Origin: Cerasicoccus frondis
GTDB taxonomy: Bacteria; Verrucomicrobiota; Verrucomicrobiia; Opitutales; Cerasicoccaceae
NCBI GenBank assembly: GCA_031296915.1
Contig: JAVDPC010000008.1
Location: 155,440 to 219,439 of the forward strand
DNA length: 64,000 bases
Direction of reading: 5' to 3'
Shown: positions 35,139-45,116 of the stretch, one piece after another
Position numbering within the stretch: the first letter of the stretch is position 1
Layout of the letters: each line of letters begins with the position of its first letter
Made by a program: the position numbers and the translations under genes
Notes under the pieces: model-generated
What the model was told of the DNA's origin: nothing
The model's input: only the letters and a program-made list of their open reading frames with translations
Database searches by the model: none

Positions 35139-38100
35139 ATGAAAGCTCTTGCCAGTCCGGATACTGCACTGCCTTGCTGTCTCAAACCGTTTTACGGATT
35201 TTGTATCCGTTTGTGGAATAGTGTCCTGAAGCCACTAGCCCGTAAGCTTGCTGGGGGCATGCGTCGCATGGGAACCGTGTTTTGTGGTGCTTCCTTGGGA
35301 ACGCTTCTCGCAGTGAGCTTCATTTCAACACCGGTGAATGCCGACGATGCGCCAGCTTTGACGGCATCCCCCGGCTTCCTTACCGAAACTTTTTACGAGT
35401 TTAATAGAGCCTCGGCGATCTTACCCCTTGAGGAGAGCAACCCTACGCTTCCCGGTTATGTGACGCTGGAAGCAGCCGGAACTGGAGAGCCAGTCGAGCT
35501 GCAGATCGACCTTTTTCCCAGCATCAACTACAGCCCCGCGACGGCTTTCTATGGGTCACTGTTTCAATTCTCAACCGAACTGGGTACGCCAACGGCCATC
35601 GATGAAAGGCATCCACTGATCGTAAATAGTCATGGGTCCCTCAGTGTTTCCAATATACAGGCTCCGGACGATGCAACGGTTATCGGCAATGCCGCCATCT
35701 TAGCTCTCGGTCGACCCAACGGAAATGCGGATGGCATTGGCTCGGATGTCACGGTAAACGTATCGAATGATATCACGGTTAGCGGCGTCGGGACGGGAAA
35801 TCCAGGTGCAGGAACGAATCCCATCACGCTATCTCCATCCGCCCTGCGCACCGCGCAACTGAGCGGCGTTACGGCGGTTTCTTGGGGGCTGCAGGATTCC
35901 GGCAACGAGTCTAACTCTCTCACCGGTACGACCGTTACTGTAAACACGGATGAATCAGCCAATATCACCGTGACGCAAAGCAGTGATGCCGTAATTACCG
36001 CCGGCATTTCTGCTTCGTCCGCTTCGGGGCCGGCAACCGACGGCTTCGGTACCGATGTAAACGGATTCCATAAGGTCGCAATCAGTCACAGCGGAGACAT
36101 CACGGTTAATGCGCAAACGGGTGTAGGGATTTTTGCGAATACTACCGGAGCTCAGAAGAAAAATGATGATAGCGAAACGACTGCTGTCGGTGGTGAGGTC
36201 AAAGTCGACCTCAAAGAAACGGCCTCGATCACGACTTCGGGCGTCGGCATTTTTGCTTTAAGTGAGGTCTCACCGGTTTCAGATAAGGGTAAGGACACCA
36301 TTGAAGGTGGTGAGGTCAAAGTCGACTTGGGCGAGCATACTTCAATCACTGCAGGAAATGAATCAGACGGCTCCACGCTGTCGATTGGCGTGTTGGCGGT
36401 CAGCGCCGCGAGCAATCAACTGCTCAACCCGTTCTCCAGTGTGGATGTGCCCAACGACTCGAAGGGAGACGGCAAGGGTGGCGGAGTGACGGTCAAGAAC
36501 CACGGCATGATCACCACCTATGGCGATACTTCAGCTGGCATTGCGGCATTAAGCATCGGAGGCGCAAGCGTCGTTGCGTCCACGAATGAGGGGACGGCTC
36601 AGAATGATAGTTACCTGGGTGCGAACGATGCGTATAAAGGTGGTGGCAAGCAGGTCACGGTCGAGAATCTGGAGAGCGGCGTGATTTCCACGACCGGTTT
36701 GGCTGCACATGGAATGGTCGGCCTGAGCAGCGCCAGCGGTGGATTGCTGAACAACTTGGAGGAAGCGAACCGGGACCAGAACCCACCGGTTGGCCTGACC
36801 ATCGGTAATGGCCCGTCTTCGAGCTCCGATATCGGTCACGATGGCGGCGATGTTAGCATGACGAATGCAGGCACGATTGTCACCGGAGCCGGCAGCGGCG
36901 ACTCGATGGCCTCGGTCGGGATGCTGGCCCAGTCTATCGGTGGTGGAGGTGGCAGCGCGGGGAATAAAGCTTCACTCTTCGTTGGTGACAAGGGAGGAGC
37001 CGGCGGCCATGGCGGAACGGTAGACATTACGACCAAGAGCACGAGTTCGCTGACCACCAATGACATCAACTCTGTGGGCATCCTGGCTCAGTCCATCGGT
37101 GGCGGTGGCGGCAACGGCGGCAATGCGGAAGGGTTCTTTGTGGCTGTCGGTGGTGGTGGCGGCGCTGGCGGTGAAGGCGGCGACATCACGCTTAACTTCG
37201 ATGGATCGCTCAGCACGAATCAAATGCACTCTGGCGGCATCATTTCTCAATCCGTTGGTGGTGGAGGCGGACACGGCGGAGGCGCGACCGCGGTCAGTCC
37301 TATCTTTTCTCCAGAAGATTTTAGCATTGGTGGAAGCGGTGGTTCGGGGGGAAGTGGTGGCATGGTGACGGCCACCCTCGCGGCGGATTCGACAGTATCC
37401 ACGCTTGGAAACAATTCAGCTGGTCTAACCATTCAAAGTATTGGCGGTGGCGGTGGAACCGGCGGAGCGGCCACGACTTTCACGGCCGACGTTTTTTTTA
37501 GCCTTGCGGCGGCGGTCGGCGGCTCAGGAGAGGGCGGTGGCCACGGCAGCAGGGTGGTCCTGAACAATAGTGGTATGATTACTACCGGTAGTTCAGCCAG
37601 CGCTTCTCCTTCGGGGCAACCGGTCAATGAGGGCGCCGATTCCATTGGGGCTATTGTTCAATCGATTGGTGGTGGCGGTGGTCATGGGGGCTCTGCTTCG
37701 GCATTTGCAGGTGTCTTTGCCGCGACCGATGAAATTCCGATCGGCGTTGCTGTTTCTCTTGGACTTGGTGGCGAAGGAGCCGGGGGTGGCAATGGCGGTG
37801 ACGCCTTTTTTAACCATGATGGATCAATCACGACTTGGGGTGATGGCTCTCATGGCGCCTTGGTTCAGAGCATCGGTGGTGGTGGTGGAAATGGTGGCGA
37901 TTCCACAGCTTATAGCGCGGCGCTGACGGCCAAGGCCGATGGCGTGACGCTGCAAGCCAGCCACGGCGGTGTGGCCGGTAATGGGGGCGTGGGCGGCGGC
38001 GTGGCCGTTAATATTGAGGATCATCAAGAGGCCTTCACCACGCATGGGCAGAATGCCGCTGGCTTGGTGGCGCAGTCGATTGGTGGCGGTGGCGGCAATG

Positions 38101-41100
38101 GTGGTTTCGGCACGGCGAGATCCAGCAACATTAATTTGACGGGAGGCCAGACGGTGAATATTGGATTTGCTCTGGGCGGTAGTGGTGGTGATGGCGGACA
38201 CAGTGGCGCCGTCGCAATTGCCAGTGCGGGTGATATCAGCACCAATGGCTCAGGTTCGCAGGGAATCCTGGCACAGTCCATCGGCGGCGGTGGCGGCAAT
38301 GCCGGTGGTGGGAGCGTTGGAGGTGGTAATAACAACTACGAAGTAAACGTCGCGGTCGGCGCTTCTGGCGGTGATGGTGGCGATGGCGGTAGAGTGGGCG
38401 TTGCCAACGAAGGCTCCATTCAGACGACGAGGGGTGACGCGACCGGTATTTTGGCTCAGTCGATTGGCGGCGGTGGTGGCACTGGCGGCAGTGCCGATGT
38501 TCGGGCTCCGACCGGGTATCTTGGCAATGTGCTGGACACGTTTTCTCCGGCCTTGTCCTACAGCTCGGCTGTTTCAGTCGGTGGTACCGGAGGCAGCGGA
38601 GGTATGGGGGGGGACGTGGTTGTAGAAAACCTTGAGGGCGCTAGCATCAGCACCGAAGGGGTCCGTGCCTACGGTATTTTGGCCCACTCCATTAGCGGTG
38701 GCGGTGGCACTGGGGGCTCCGCCAACGCCAGTTCGAATGCGGCGCTTCTACCAGTGGTTCTCCATCGCGACTACGCTAGCTTCAGCATCAACGTCTCGGT
38801 TGGTGGCCTGGGCGGAAGCTCCCAAACTGGCGGTGTGGTTACGGTGGATAACCACTCGCTCGTTGAAACCAGTGGATATGCTTCTCATGGCATCGTGGCG
38901 CAGTCGATTGGTGGCGGTGGCGGAGTCGGTGCGGATGGCTCTTTGGATACGACAACGACGCTCAACCTCGGATTCATCGTTGATCGCGGTAGTGGCGCCA
39001 GCGGTCATGGCGGAGAGGTGCATGTTACCCAGGATGCGACGGTTACCACTACTGGTCACAATAGTTACGGCGTCCTGGCTCAGTCGATTGGCGGTGGTGG
39101 CGGGATCGCTTCACAGGGCACGGATATTGCCTCCACCGGCGGTAACATCGGTATTTTCCCGAACCCGGAAATGGGCATGAACTTTGGCTTCAATATCGAT
39201 TCCAAAGAAGGCGAGTACATTAACGGTGGATCGGTCACCCTCAAGTTGAATGAGCCGGATGATCTCATTGCGAACCCTTCGACCACGACCACGGAAGGTG
39301 ATTGGTCGATGGGGGTGGTGGCTCAGTCCGTCGGTGCGGGAGGCGGCAAGGGAGACACGATTTCTGGAACAAATACCACCGCTATTCCGAACCTCGACTT
39401 GCAACTTGGCGCGCTCAGCGGTAACGGGTCTGGCGGTTCGCTTGAAATTGATACGGTCGGAACGGCTAGCATCATGACGGGGACAGACACGAGCGGCTTT
39501 GGAGCCTATGGCCTGTTGGCTCAATCCATTGGTGGTGGCGGCGGCATTGCTACCGACGGGTCAAGCGCCGCCACGGGCAGTTTGAGTTTGGGAGGCCAGG
39601 CAGGTAGCGTCGACGGGGATGGCGGAACCATTACCCTTATTTCCGATGCGCTTTCGGTTCAGACCCAGGGAGCCGCCGCGCATGGCGTGGTGCTACAATC
39701 GATTGGCGGCGGTGGCGGTCTGGCTGGCACGGGTGCTAGCGCCGACTATTCGGGGAGCCTGACGGATACTAAAGCTCCAAGCCTTAGCCTTGGGGGACAA
39801 GATTCCATTGGCATTGGTCAGGCGATCACGATGGATGATGCTGTCGTTACCGTATCGACGAGCGGGGACCATGCATTCGGGTTTGTTGCTCAAAGTATCG
39901 GTGGAGGAGGGGGCATCGCCACCACCAAGCAAATGGGCGGTGATGTCGCGGTAGGCATGACCATAACCGATGGTAGCACTGACAGTGCAGGGCGCGATGG
40001 AAATGAAGTGGAGCTTACCTTTGCAGTGGGGAGCTCGATCAACACCACTGGGATAGGGGCTCATGGCGTTGTCGCTCAGAGCATTGGTGGGGGTGGTGGC
40101 ATCGCCAATCCGGATTCCAGCAGTGGCCTTGATTTGAGCCCGGATCAACGTTCCGAAACGGCTTTAGGTTACGGGGGTGATGTCACCCTGAATTTGCACG
40201 GTTCCATCACCTCTCACGGTGATGGCGCCAACGGCGTGGTAGCCCAGGTCATTGGCGGTGGAGGCGGGCTATTCAATCAGTTTGCCGGTAGCACCGGGGG
40301 CGCAAGTTCCTCTGCTGATGGAAGTAGTAACGGGCTGCTGACTATCAACGTCGGGCATGAGGCGAGGATCCGGTCTCATGGTTCGACCACGAACACCATC
40401 CTCGCCCAAAACGCAGTGGGAAATGGCCAGTCGGGTAACACGATCACGATCACCGTCGATGGCATGGTCTCGAGCGAAAACGGCGCAGCCATTATGGTCA
40501 ATGGCGGTAGGGGAAGCGAGACGGATGGCGTCACCAATTCTGTTACGATCAATCTCGGAGGTGAGGTCACTAGCAGTTACAACGAAAAAGCCATTCAGTT
40601 TGAGGGAATTGGTGGGAGCGAAGTTTATACGATCAACAACCATGGACTGCTTTCCGGTAGCGTCTCTGTCGATAGCACGGGCTCAGGGAGCCTGTTTTTC
40701 AACAATGAGACTGGCGTGTTCCATTCCGGGGAGACCGTCAACATGGTCATGGAGGACTCTGGCAGGTTTGTCGTGGGGGGGGCCGATATTGTGAAAACGG
40801 AGATGCACCAAAACTACATCCAATATTCGAATGCCGAAGCGATCCTGCAATTCGATGTCGAGTCCCAGGAGTCATTCGATCACTTGGTGTTTGGAACCGC
40901 ATACGGGATGTTTAACGGCCTTCTGGAAATCATATTGACCGACAATGGCACGCAACTCCAGGTAGGGGATGAGATGACGCTCATCACCGCATCCACCGGC
41001 GAAACTGCACACAGCTTCTCAACGGAATTCTACGAAGATGCGTCATTCATAAATGTTCCGGAGAGCATGATCTTGGACCTGAATGTGGATAGCGGCGCCC

Positions 41101-41207
41101 TGGTGCTGAGCGTTGTCGCCGTCCCGGAACCTAACTCTACCCTACCGGTTGGTTTGGCTGTCCTCATTTACCTTTTAAGGCGTTCGAGGTATTCCCGTGG
41201 TGCTTAG
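35139..41207 (+). CDS. Giant repetitive surface protein (SIGGGGG repeats) with PEP-CTERM tail
   Basis: 2022 residues. A long N-terminal extension with a hydrophobic core, ending near residue 68 (VSFISTPVNADD), resembles the extended signal peptides of autotransporters. From about residue 590 to 1710 a unit ending GxxAQSIGGGGGxGG occurs 18 times, 40-90 residues apart, alternating with beta-strand-rich blocks (xGxItTxGxxSxG). This is the passenger pattern of large autotransporter adhesins. Instead of a C-terminal beta-barrel the protein ends with VPEPNSTLPVGLAVLIYLL and a basic tail, a PEP-CTERM sorting signal. Likely an exported beta-helical adhesin or matrix protein. No neighbours share its operon. 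Confidence 0.82.
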   Translation: MKALASPDTALPCCLKPFYGFCIRLWNSVLKPLARKLAGGMRRMGTVFCGASLGTLLAVSFISTPVNADDAPALTASPGFLTETFYEFNRASAILPLEESNPTLPGYVTLEAAGTGEPVELQIDLFPSINYSPATAFYGSLFQFSTELGTPTAIDERHPLIVNSHGSLSVSNIQAPDDATVIGNAAILALGRPNGNADGIGSDVTVNVSNDITVSGVGTGNPGAGTNPITLSPSALRTAQLSGVTAVSWGLQDSGNESNSLTGTTVTVNTDESANITVTQSSDAVITAGISASSASGPATDGFGTDVNGFHKVAISHSGDITVNAQTGVGIFANTTGAQKKNDDSETTAVGGEVKVDLKETASITTSGVGIFALSEVSPVSDKGKDTIEGGEVKVDLGEHTSITAGNESDGSTLSIGVLAVSAASNQLLNPFSSVDVPNDSKGDGKGGGVTVKNHGMITTYGDTSAGIAALSIGGASVVASTNEGTAQNDSYLGANDAYKGGGKQVTVENLESGVISTTGLAAHGMVGLSSASGGLLNNLEEANRDQNPPVGLTIGNGPSSSSDIGHDGGDVSMTNAGTIVTGAGSGDSMASVGMLAQSIGGGGGSAGNKASLFVGDKGGAGGHGGTVDITTKSTSSLTTNDINSVGILAQSIGGGGGNGGNAEGFFVAVGGGGGAGGEGGDITLNFDGSLSTNQMHSGGIISQSVGGGGGHGGGATAVSPIFSPEDFSIGGSGGSGGSGGMVTATLAADSTVSTLGNNSAGLTIQSIGGGGGTGGAATTFTADVFFSLAAAVGGSGEGGGHGSRVVLNNSGMITTGSSASASPSGQPVNEGADSIGAIVQSIGGGGGHGGSASAFAGVFAATDEIPIGVAVSLGLGGEGAGGGNGGDAFFNHDGSITTWGDGSHGALVQSIGGGGGNGGDSTAYSAALTAKADGVTLQASHGGVAGNGGVGGGVAVNIEDHQEAFTTHGQNAAGLVAQSIGGGGGNGGFGTARSSNINLTGGQTVNIGFALGGSGGDGGHSGAVAIASAGDISTNGSGSQGILAQSIGGGGGNAGGGSVGGGNNNYEVNVAVGASGGDGGDGGRVGVANEGSIQTTRGDATGILAQSIGGGGGTGGSADVRAPTGYLGNVLDTFSPALSYSSAVSVGGTGGSGGMGGDVVVENLEGASISTEGVRAYGILAHSISGGGGTGGSANASSNAALLPVVLHRDYASFSINVSVGGLGGSSQTGGVVTVDNHSLVETSGYASHGIVAQSIGGGGGVGADGSLDTTTTLNLGFIVDRGSGASGHGGEVHVTQDATVTTTGHNSYGVLAQSIGGGGGIASQGTDIASTGGNIGIFPNPEMGMNFGFNIDSKEGEYINGGSVTLKLNEPDDLIANPSTTTTEGDWSMGVVAQSVGAGGGKGDTISGTNTTAIPNLDLQLGALSGNGSGGSLEIDTVGTASIMTGTDTSGFGAYGLLAQSIGGGGGIATDGSSAATGSLSLGGQAGSVDGDGGTITLISDALSVQTQGAAAHGVVLQSIGGGGGLAGTGASADYSGSLTDTKAPSLSLGGQDSIGIGQAITMDDAVVTVSTSGDHAFGFVAQSIGGGGGIATTKQMGGDVAVGMTITDGSTDSAGRDGNEVELTFAVGSSINTTGIGAHGVVAQSIGGGGGIANPDSSSGLDLSPDQRSETALGYGGDVTLNLHGSITSHGDGANGVVAQVIGGGGGLFNQFAGSTGGASSSADGSSNGLLTINVGHEARIRSHGSTTNTILAQNAVGNGQSGNTITITVDGMVSSENGAAIMVNGGRGSETDGVTNSVTINLGGEVTSSYNEKAIQFEGIGGSEVYTINNHGLLSGSVSVDSTGSGSLFFNNETGVFHSGETVNMVMEDSGRFVVGGADIVKTEMHQNYIQYSNAEAILQFDVESQESFDHLVFGTAYGMFNGLLEIILTDNGTQLQVGDEMTLITASTGETAHSFSTEFYEDASFINVPESMILDLNVDSGALVLSVVAVPEPNSTLPVGLAVLIYLLRRSRYSRGA

Positions 41208-41660
41208 AAATTCGTCTGACCTTAATATACGCAAGGGGTTGAAGACTTCCGGTGGTAGCGTTAAGTATGTTACAAATGGAGGGGAAATTGGCTCTCATGA
41301 TCAGTGCCTGGCGTTGGCTGAAGGGGAGGAGGCTTTCTAGCTTTGGCGGAAATGGTGCGAATGGGTCCCGCCATTATCAAGTATAACTGAGAGCCTTGGA
41401 GTTGAAGATACGGCACGGTTAGTCCGTTGGTTCATTTCGAATTAGCAGCTAGACTATATTCGATGGAAAAGTATTGTAAGCGGTTACGCATTTTGTTTTC
41501 CTGAAACCGCACTGTTTCGAGCATGCGTTCTTTAGCTTCATATTCGAAGTGCGTGCATTGCAGCGGTTGAGTTCGCTTAAACTGCTTTTGATAAACCCCA
41601 TCTTGAACGCCGTGAGCTATCTGATTCACGGCATCTATGAACTCATAACTCTTGTCTATC
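41208..41660. other. Intergenic region, 453 bp
   Basis: Holds the LacI-type operator at 41475-41490 and the promoter of the spherulin-4-like gene. A minus-strand 81-codon frame (41432-41677) overlaps the operator and the next gene's start and is not supported. Confidence 0.5.
41475..41490. promoter_or_regulatory. LacI-type operator, site 1
   Basis: TGTAAG-CG-GTTACGCA, about 170 bp upstream of the spherulin-4-like gene. Shares the TAA-n-CG-n-TTACGC plan of the five other sites in this locus. Confidence 0.6.
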
Positions 41661-42443
41661 ATGATTCGGAATCTCAAAATGTTAATTGTAATCTTGGGCC
41701 TGACCGCGGCTAATCTCCTTCACGCAGGGCCGCTGTCGGTTATTGTGCCGGCGTATTTTTATCCCACCCCGTCGGGTAGTGATTGGGATATGATTGGCGT
41801 TGGATTGGATGCCGGCGCTGATATTATCACTGTGATGAATCCCGCCAGTGGGCCCGGGGCATCCTACGATGTCAATTATGATAACGCCGTTGATAACCTA
41901 AGGCTAAAGGGAGGTTTGGTTATTGGATATGTTCCGACAACTTACAGCGCCAGACCTATTGCCCAAGTGAAAGCGGATATTGATCAGTATGTTGCCTGGT
42001 ACGACATTGACGGCATTTTCCTTGATGAAACCTTGGGAGACGGCGCATTGGGCACTCTTCAGTATTACAGCGAGATTTATCACTACATCAAAAACAACTA
42101 TCCTGGCTTCCTGGTTATAGGCAACGCGGGTAACGACGCCACCGATCTCTACCTTTGGTGGCCGGTGGTCGATGTGCTCGTGACTTACGAAGGCTACTCG
42201 TGGGATTATTATTCGGATTCCGTGCCTAGTTGGCGTTGGACGTTTTCTGAGGACTATTTTGCGATGATTGTACATTCGATGGTCGCTACCCCGTCAGAGT
42301 ATTACGTCAATGAGATCTCTGATATCGCGCGTAGTCGTAATACGCGATACATTTACATTACGGATGAAACTTTCGCGGGGAATCCATTCGATCAGCTGCC
42401 AAGTTTTTGGTGGGAGTTGATGTATGATGTAATCTATCGCTAA
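41661..42443 (+). CDS. Secreted spherulin-4 family (GH135-like) polygalactosaminidase candidate
   Basis: 260 residues from the ATG at 41661. Signal peptide about 1-22 (MIRNLKMLIVILGLTAANLL). Conserved spherulin-4 pieces: VIVPAYFYP at the first strand, VMNPASGPG, VIGYVPTTYSARP, WYDIDGIFLDE (Asp122-Glu123) and YEGYSWD. The characterised member Sph3 (GH135) cleaves alpha-1,4-N-acetylgalactosamine in fungal galactosaminogalactan, with an Asp-Glu pair at this position as active-site candidates. With two GH114-like genes in the same regulon, an alpha-1,4-GalNAc/GalN polymer is the likely substrate; this is inference, as many spherulin-4 proteins are untested. Confidence 0.8.
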   Translation: MIRNLKMLIVILGLTAANLLHAGPLSVIVPAYFYPTPSGSDWDMIGVGLDAGADIITVMNPASGPGASYDVNYDNAVDNLRLKGGLVIGYVPTTYSARPIAQVKADIDQYVAWYDIDGIFLDETLGDGALGTLQYYSEIYHYIKNNYPGFLVIGNAGNDATDLYLWWPVVDVLVTYEGYSWDYYSDSVPSWRWTFSEDYFAMIVHSMVATPSEYYVNEISDIARSRNTRYIYITDETFAGNPFDQLPSFWWELMYDVIYR

Positions 42444-42563
42444 CTGCCTCTGCGATTATTTGTTCTTTTGTTGGTGGCGGAGCTGTGTGCTCCGTCCCCT
42501 TTTTATCTAGTTGTTCAGCAACCCTCTACGGGGAAGATCAAAAATTTTTCTTGCGAAATAAAG

Positions 42564-42579
42564 TGTAAACGCTTACGCA
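42564..42579. promoter_or_regulatory. LacI-type operator, site 2
   Basis: TGTAAA-CG-CTTACGCA, 85 bp upstream of the first GH114-like gene. Central CG with near-palindromic arms. Confidence 0.7.
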
Positions 42580-42663
42580 AATGTTTGTTTCTTCAAAAAC
42601 TCTACTTTGAGGAAGCGTCCGTTGAGCGGCTTATCGTATATCCAATTCAACACCAATAGCACC

Positions 42664-44889
42664 ATGAATAAAGCATCTGCAGGCATGATCGCACTCTTTA
42701 CGGCCGCGATCACCCTATCTTCGCCCGCCGAAGCCCGTGGCCCGATGTCCGGCGTCACGTCCGACTCGAAGTTCATCATCTATTACGGTGATGACTACTA
42801 CTCATCCAATACCGGTGACCCCAGCACCTGGGTGCTGGACAGCACGATTATGAGCGGCCTTGCGTCGTTTGACGTTGTCGTGATTAATCCTGGTCAACCA
42901 CACTGCACGCCGGAAGTTGTCAAATACTTGAAGGACAACGGTGTCGATTACGTCATCGGTTACATCAGTATTGGCGAGGACTTTATCAACGACGCGATTG
43001 AGGATCCTCTGGCTGGTGGTTCTGGCATGGTAAAGTATGACTCGGCCACCGGTGACCTCATCCCGACTCCCGGCAATACGCTGCAAAGCTTTTATGTCGA
43101 TGTGGATTCTCAAACGGTTACCTACGATGGTACGGGGCGCGCCATTTCCGTTACGACAACTGCGCGCCTTACGCCCGATGGCAATCCGGACTATAATCCA
43201 ATCTTCCTGGGGTACATGGTAAATCCGGATACGAACTGGCGCTGGGTTCTGAACAATATGCGTATCGGTGGCACTGGCGTGACTGGTCGTTCGTTGACGG
43301 CAGGCCTTGCGCAAATTGCTGGTGCATGGGACACGGCGAACTTACGTGATCGCTCAACTAACTTCGGTTGCGATGGCTTTTTCCTCGATACCCTGGACAC
43401 CGCCGGACCGTATGATGCGGCGGGTTGGTATCCCTGGACTGTGGATGAAATGCGGGACACCGTGAAATATATTAGCGATAACTATACGGACAAAGTTGTG
43501 TTCGCTAATCGTGGCGCATTCTACTTCAGCGCCGGCTTGCAGAGTCCTGTGACTGGCGAGTATCCGATCGACTACTCAATCCGTCCTTATATCAACGCCT
43601 TCCTTTTTGAAAGCTTCCGCTATGACAGTGATCCAGGCACCGACGGTCCTGGTGGAATCTCGGAATACTACAATGAAAACCGCTACAATGTGGCGCCCAA
43701 GGTATTTGCGGAAGCGAATCGTGACGACGGCTTTACCATGTTCAGTCTGGAGTATGAGTCTGGCCGTACGGGGATTGTGACCGATGCGTTTAATACAGAC
43801 ATCCGGGAGTTTGGCTACATCGGCTACCTCTGCGAAGATGGTTTGCTAATTACAGTCGACACAGACTTCGCGAACTTGCTGCCGGATTCGTCGAATGACA
43901 ACAACGCGCCGACTTGGGACACCACGGGTAACGTGCTCTACAACACCGCTTCGACTTCGTTTCGCGTTGGCGTGCAGGAAGTGGAAGAGGGCAGTGCCGT
44001 GACTGAAGCAATCGTTCGTTGGGATGTCGCCATCGATCAGTCCTATCCGATCACTTACGATATCATCGTCACTGATATCGCCGCCAGCACGTCGACCACT
44101 TATTCGGACGTCGCCTTCGACGCCAACCCGGCTTGGGGGCATGATCCGGCGAACAGCTCGGCCAATGAATACACCATCACGGGCCTGACCGCTAACAAGA
44201 ACTACAACTTCAAGGTCGTGGCCAAGGATGCCTTCGGAAATCAAAACACCGAAGACACAGGTCTGAACTACTACGCTTCCGCCGCGCTCAGTAATCCGAT
44301 TTTGAATAGCGCAATTACGCTAGACGGATTATTGTCTGAATGGGGTTCGCTAAGCAGCTATATCGGGGATCCAGATGACGTGGTTGGAGTGAGTGATTCG
44401 AGCCACATTTCTGGCTCCGGTAATCAAGCGAACTGGCGTCAAATTCAGGTGGCGCACACGACGGACACGGGCACCCTCTATTTCGCCTATACCAACGATA
44501 CGAATATCTACGTGAGCTGGGGCTTCCAGATCTTCATTGATACCGACGACAATCCTGCGACAGGTTTCCAAGGTTCATTCGCTGGCATCGCGAATTTTCC
44601 GATTGGCGCCGACTACTTGATCGAAGGTGTCAACGTCTACCAGTACAATGGCACTGGCCTTGACTGGAGTTGGATTGCAGCCCCGGCAGCCGGCGGTTTT
44701 CAAGTGGGTCGCATCTGGAGTGGAACGACGGGCGAGGTCTATTTGCCGCTGAGCTGGATTGGCAGCCCAACGGGGACCATGAGTTTTGTCTGTTTCGGAA
44801 ATAACGAGTTCTATACTGGAGTCTCGGGTGAGTACGATTGGTATCCCGATGGCGCTACCAGCGGAGCGTCCTTCCGCTACTCGTTCTAG
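42664..44889 (+). CDS. Secreted GH114-like endo-alpha-1,4-polygalactosaminidase with Fn3 and DOMON/CBM9-like modules
   Basis: 741 residues from ATG 42664, where the signal peptide MNKASAGMIALFTAAITLSS starts; a longer frame from a TTG would lack a sensible N-terminus. TIM barrel about 35-430: INPGQPH, GYISIGED (Glu105), FGCDGFFLDTLDT (Asp237, Asp242) and FANRGAF, as in GH114-type and related glycosidases. About 440-555 is Fn3-like (YPITYDIIVTD..., ITGLTANKNYNFKV). The C-terminal 185 residues form a sandwich with ITLDGLLSEWG and IFIDTDDNPATGF...GADYLIEG, shared with two neighbouring proteins. The founding GH114 activity is cleavage of alpha-1,4-polygalactosamine. Confidence 0.8.
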   Translation: MNKASAGMIALFTAAITLSSPAEARGPMSGVTSDSKFIIYYGDDYYSSNTGDPSTWVLDSTIMSGLASFDVVVINPGQPHCTPEVVKYLKDNGVDYVIGYISIGEDFINDAIEDPLAGGSGMVKYDSATGDLIPTPGNTLQSFYVDVDSQTVTYDGTGRAISVTTTARLTPDGNPDYNPIFLGYMVNPDTNWRWVLNNMRIGGTGVTGRSLTAGLAQIAGAWDTANLRDRSTNFGCDGFFLDTLDTAGPYDAAGWYPWTVDEMRDTVKYISDNYTDKVVFANRGAFYFSAGLQSPVTGEYPIDYSIRPYINAFLFESFRYDSDPGTDGPGGISEYYNENRYNVAPKVFAEANRDDGFTMFSLEYESGRTGIVTDAFNTDIREFGYIGYLCEDGLLITVDTDFANLLPDSSNDNNAPTWDTTGNVLYNTASTSFRVGVQEVEEGSAVTEAIVRWDVAIDQSYPITYDIIVTDIAASTSTTYSDVAFDANPAWGHDPANSSANEYTITGLTANKNYNFKVVAKDAFGNQNTEDTGLNYYASAALSNPILNSAITLDGLLSEWGSLSSYIGDPDDVVGVSDSSHISGSGNQANWRQIQVAHTTDTGTLYFAYTNDTNIYVSWGFQIFIDTDDNPATGFQGSFAGIANFPIGADYLIEGVNVYQYNGTGLDWSWIAAPAAGGFQVGRIWSGTTGEVYLPLSWIGSPTGTMSFVCFGNNEFYTGVSGEYDWYPDGATSGASFRYSF

Positions 44890-45063
44890 CTAATATTAGC
44901 ATAGGAAAATTTTCCATAAATACGTCCAGTAGTGGGGCGGCGCGGGGGATCTCGCGCTGCTCTTTTCTTGGAGTTTTTATCTTATTTGATTCGTAGTCGT
45001 GCACACATTGCAGACCACTATTTATTAGAAAAATATTCCAAAGGGCTTGACTTCCTTTACATT

Positions 45064-45081
45064 TGCGTAAATGTTTACGCA
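45064..45081. promoter_or_regulatory. LacI-type operator, site 3
   Basis: TGCGTAAA-TG-TTTACGCA: perfect 8-bp arms, the most symmetrical of the six sites, 35 bp before the start codon of the 1373-residue protein, where binding would block transcription. Confidence 0.75.
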
Positions 45082-45116
45082 ATAATTTTGAAACAGCTTA
45101 ACCCCGCGTATACATC

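Noticed and set aside
36900-40270. DNA-level GGTGGCGGTGGCGG repeats considered as a separate repeat array
   Set aside because: They simply encode the glycine-rich SIGGGGG units of the giant protein.
41432-41677. 81-codon minus-strand frame
   Set aside because: Contains a LacI-type operator and overlaps the start of the spherulin-4-like gene.
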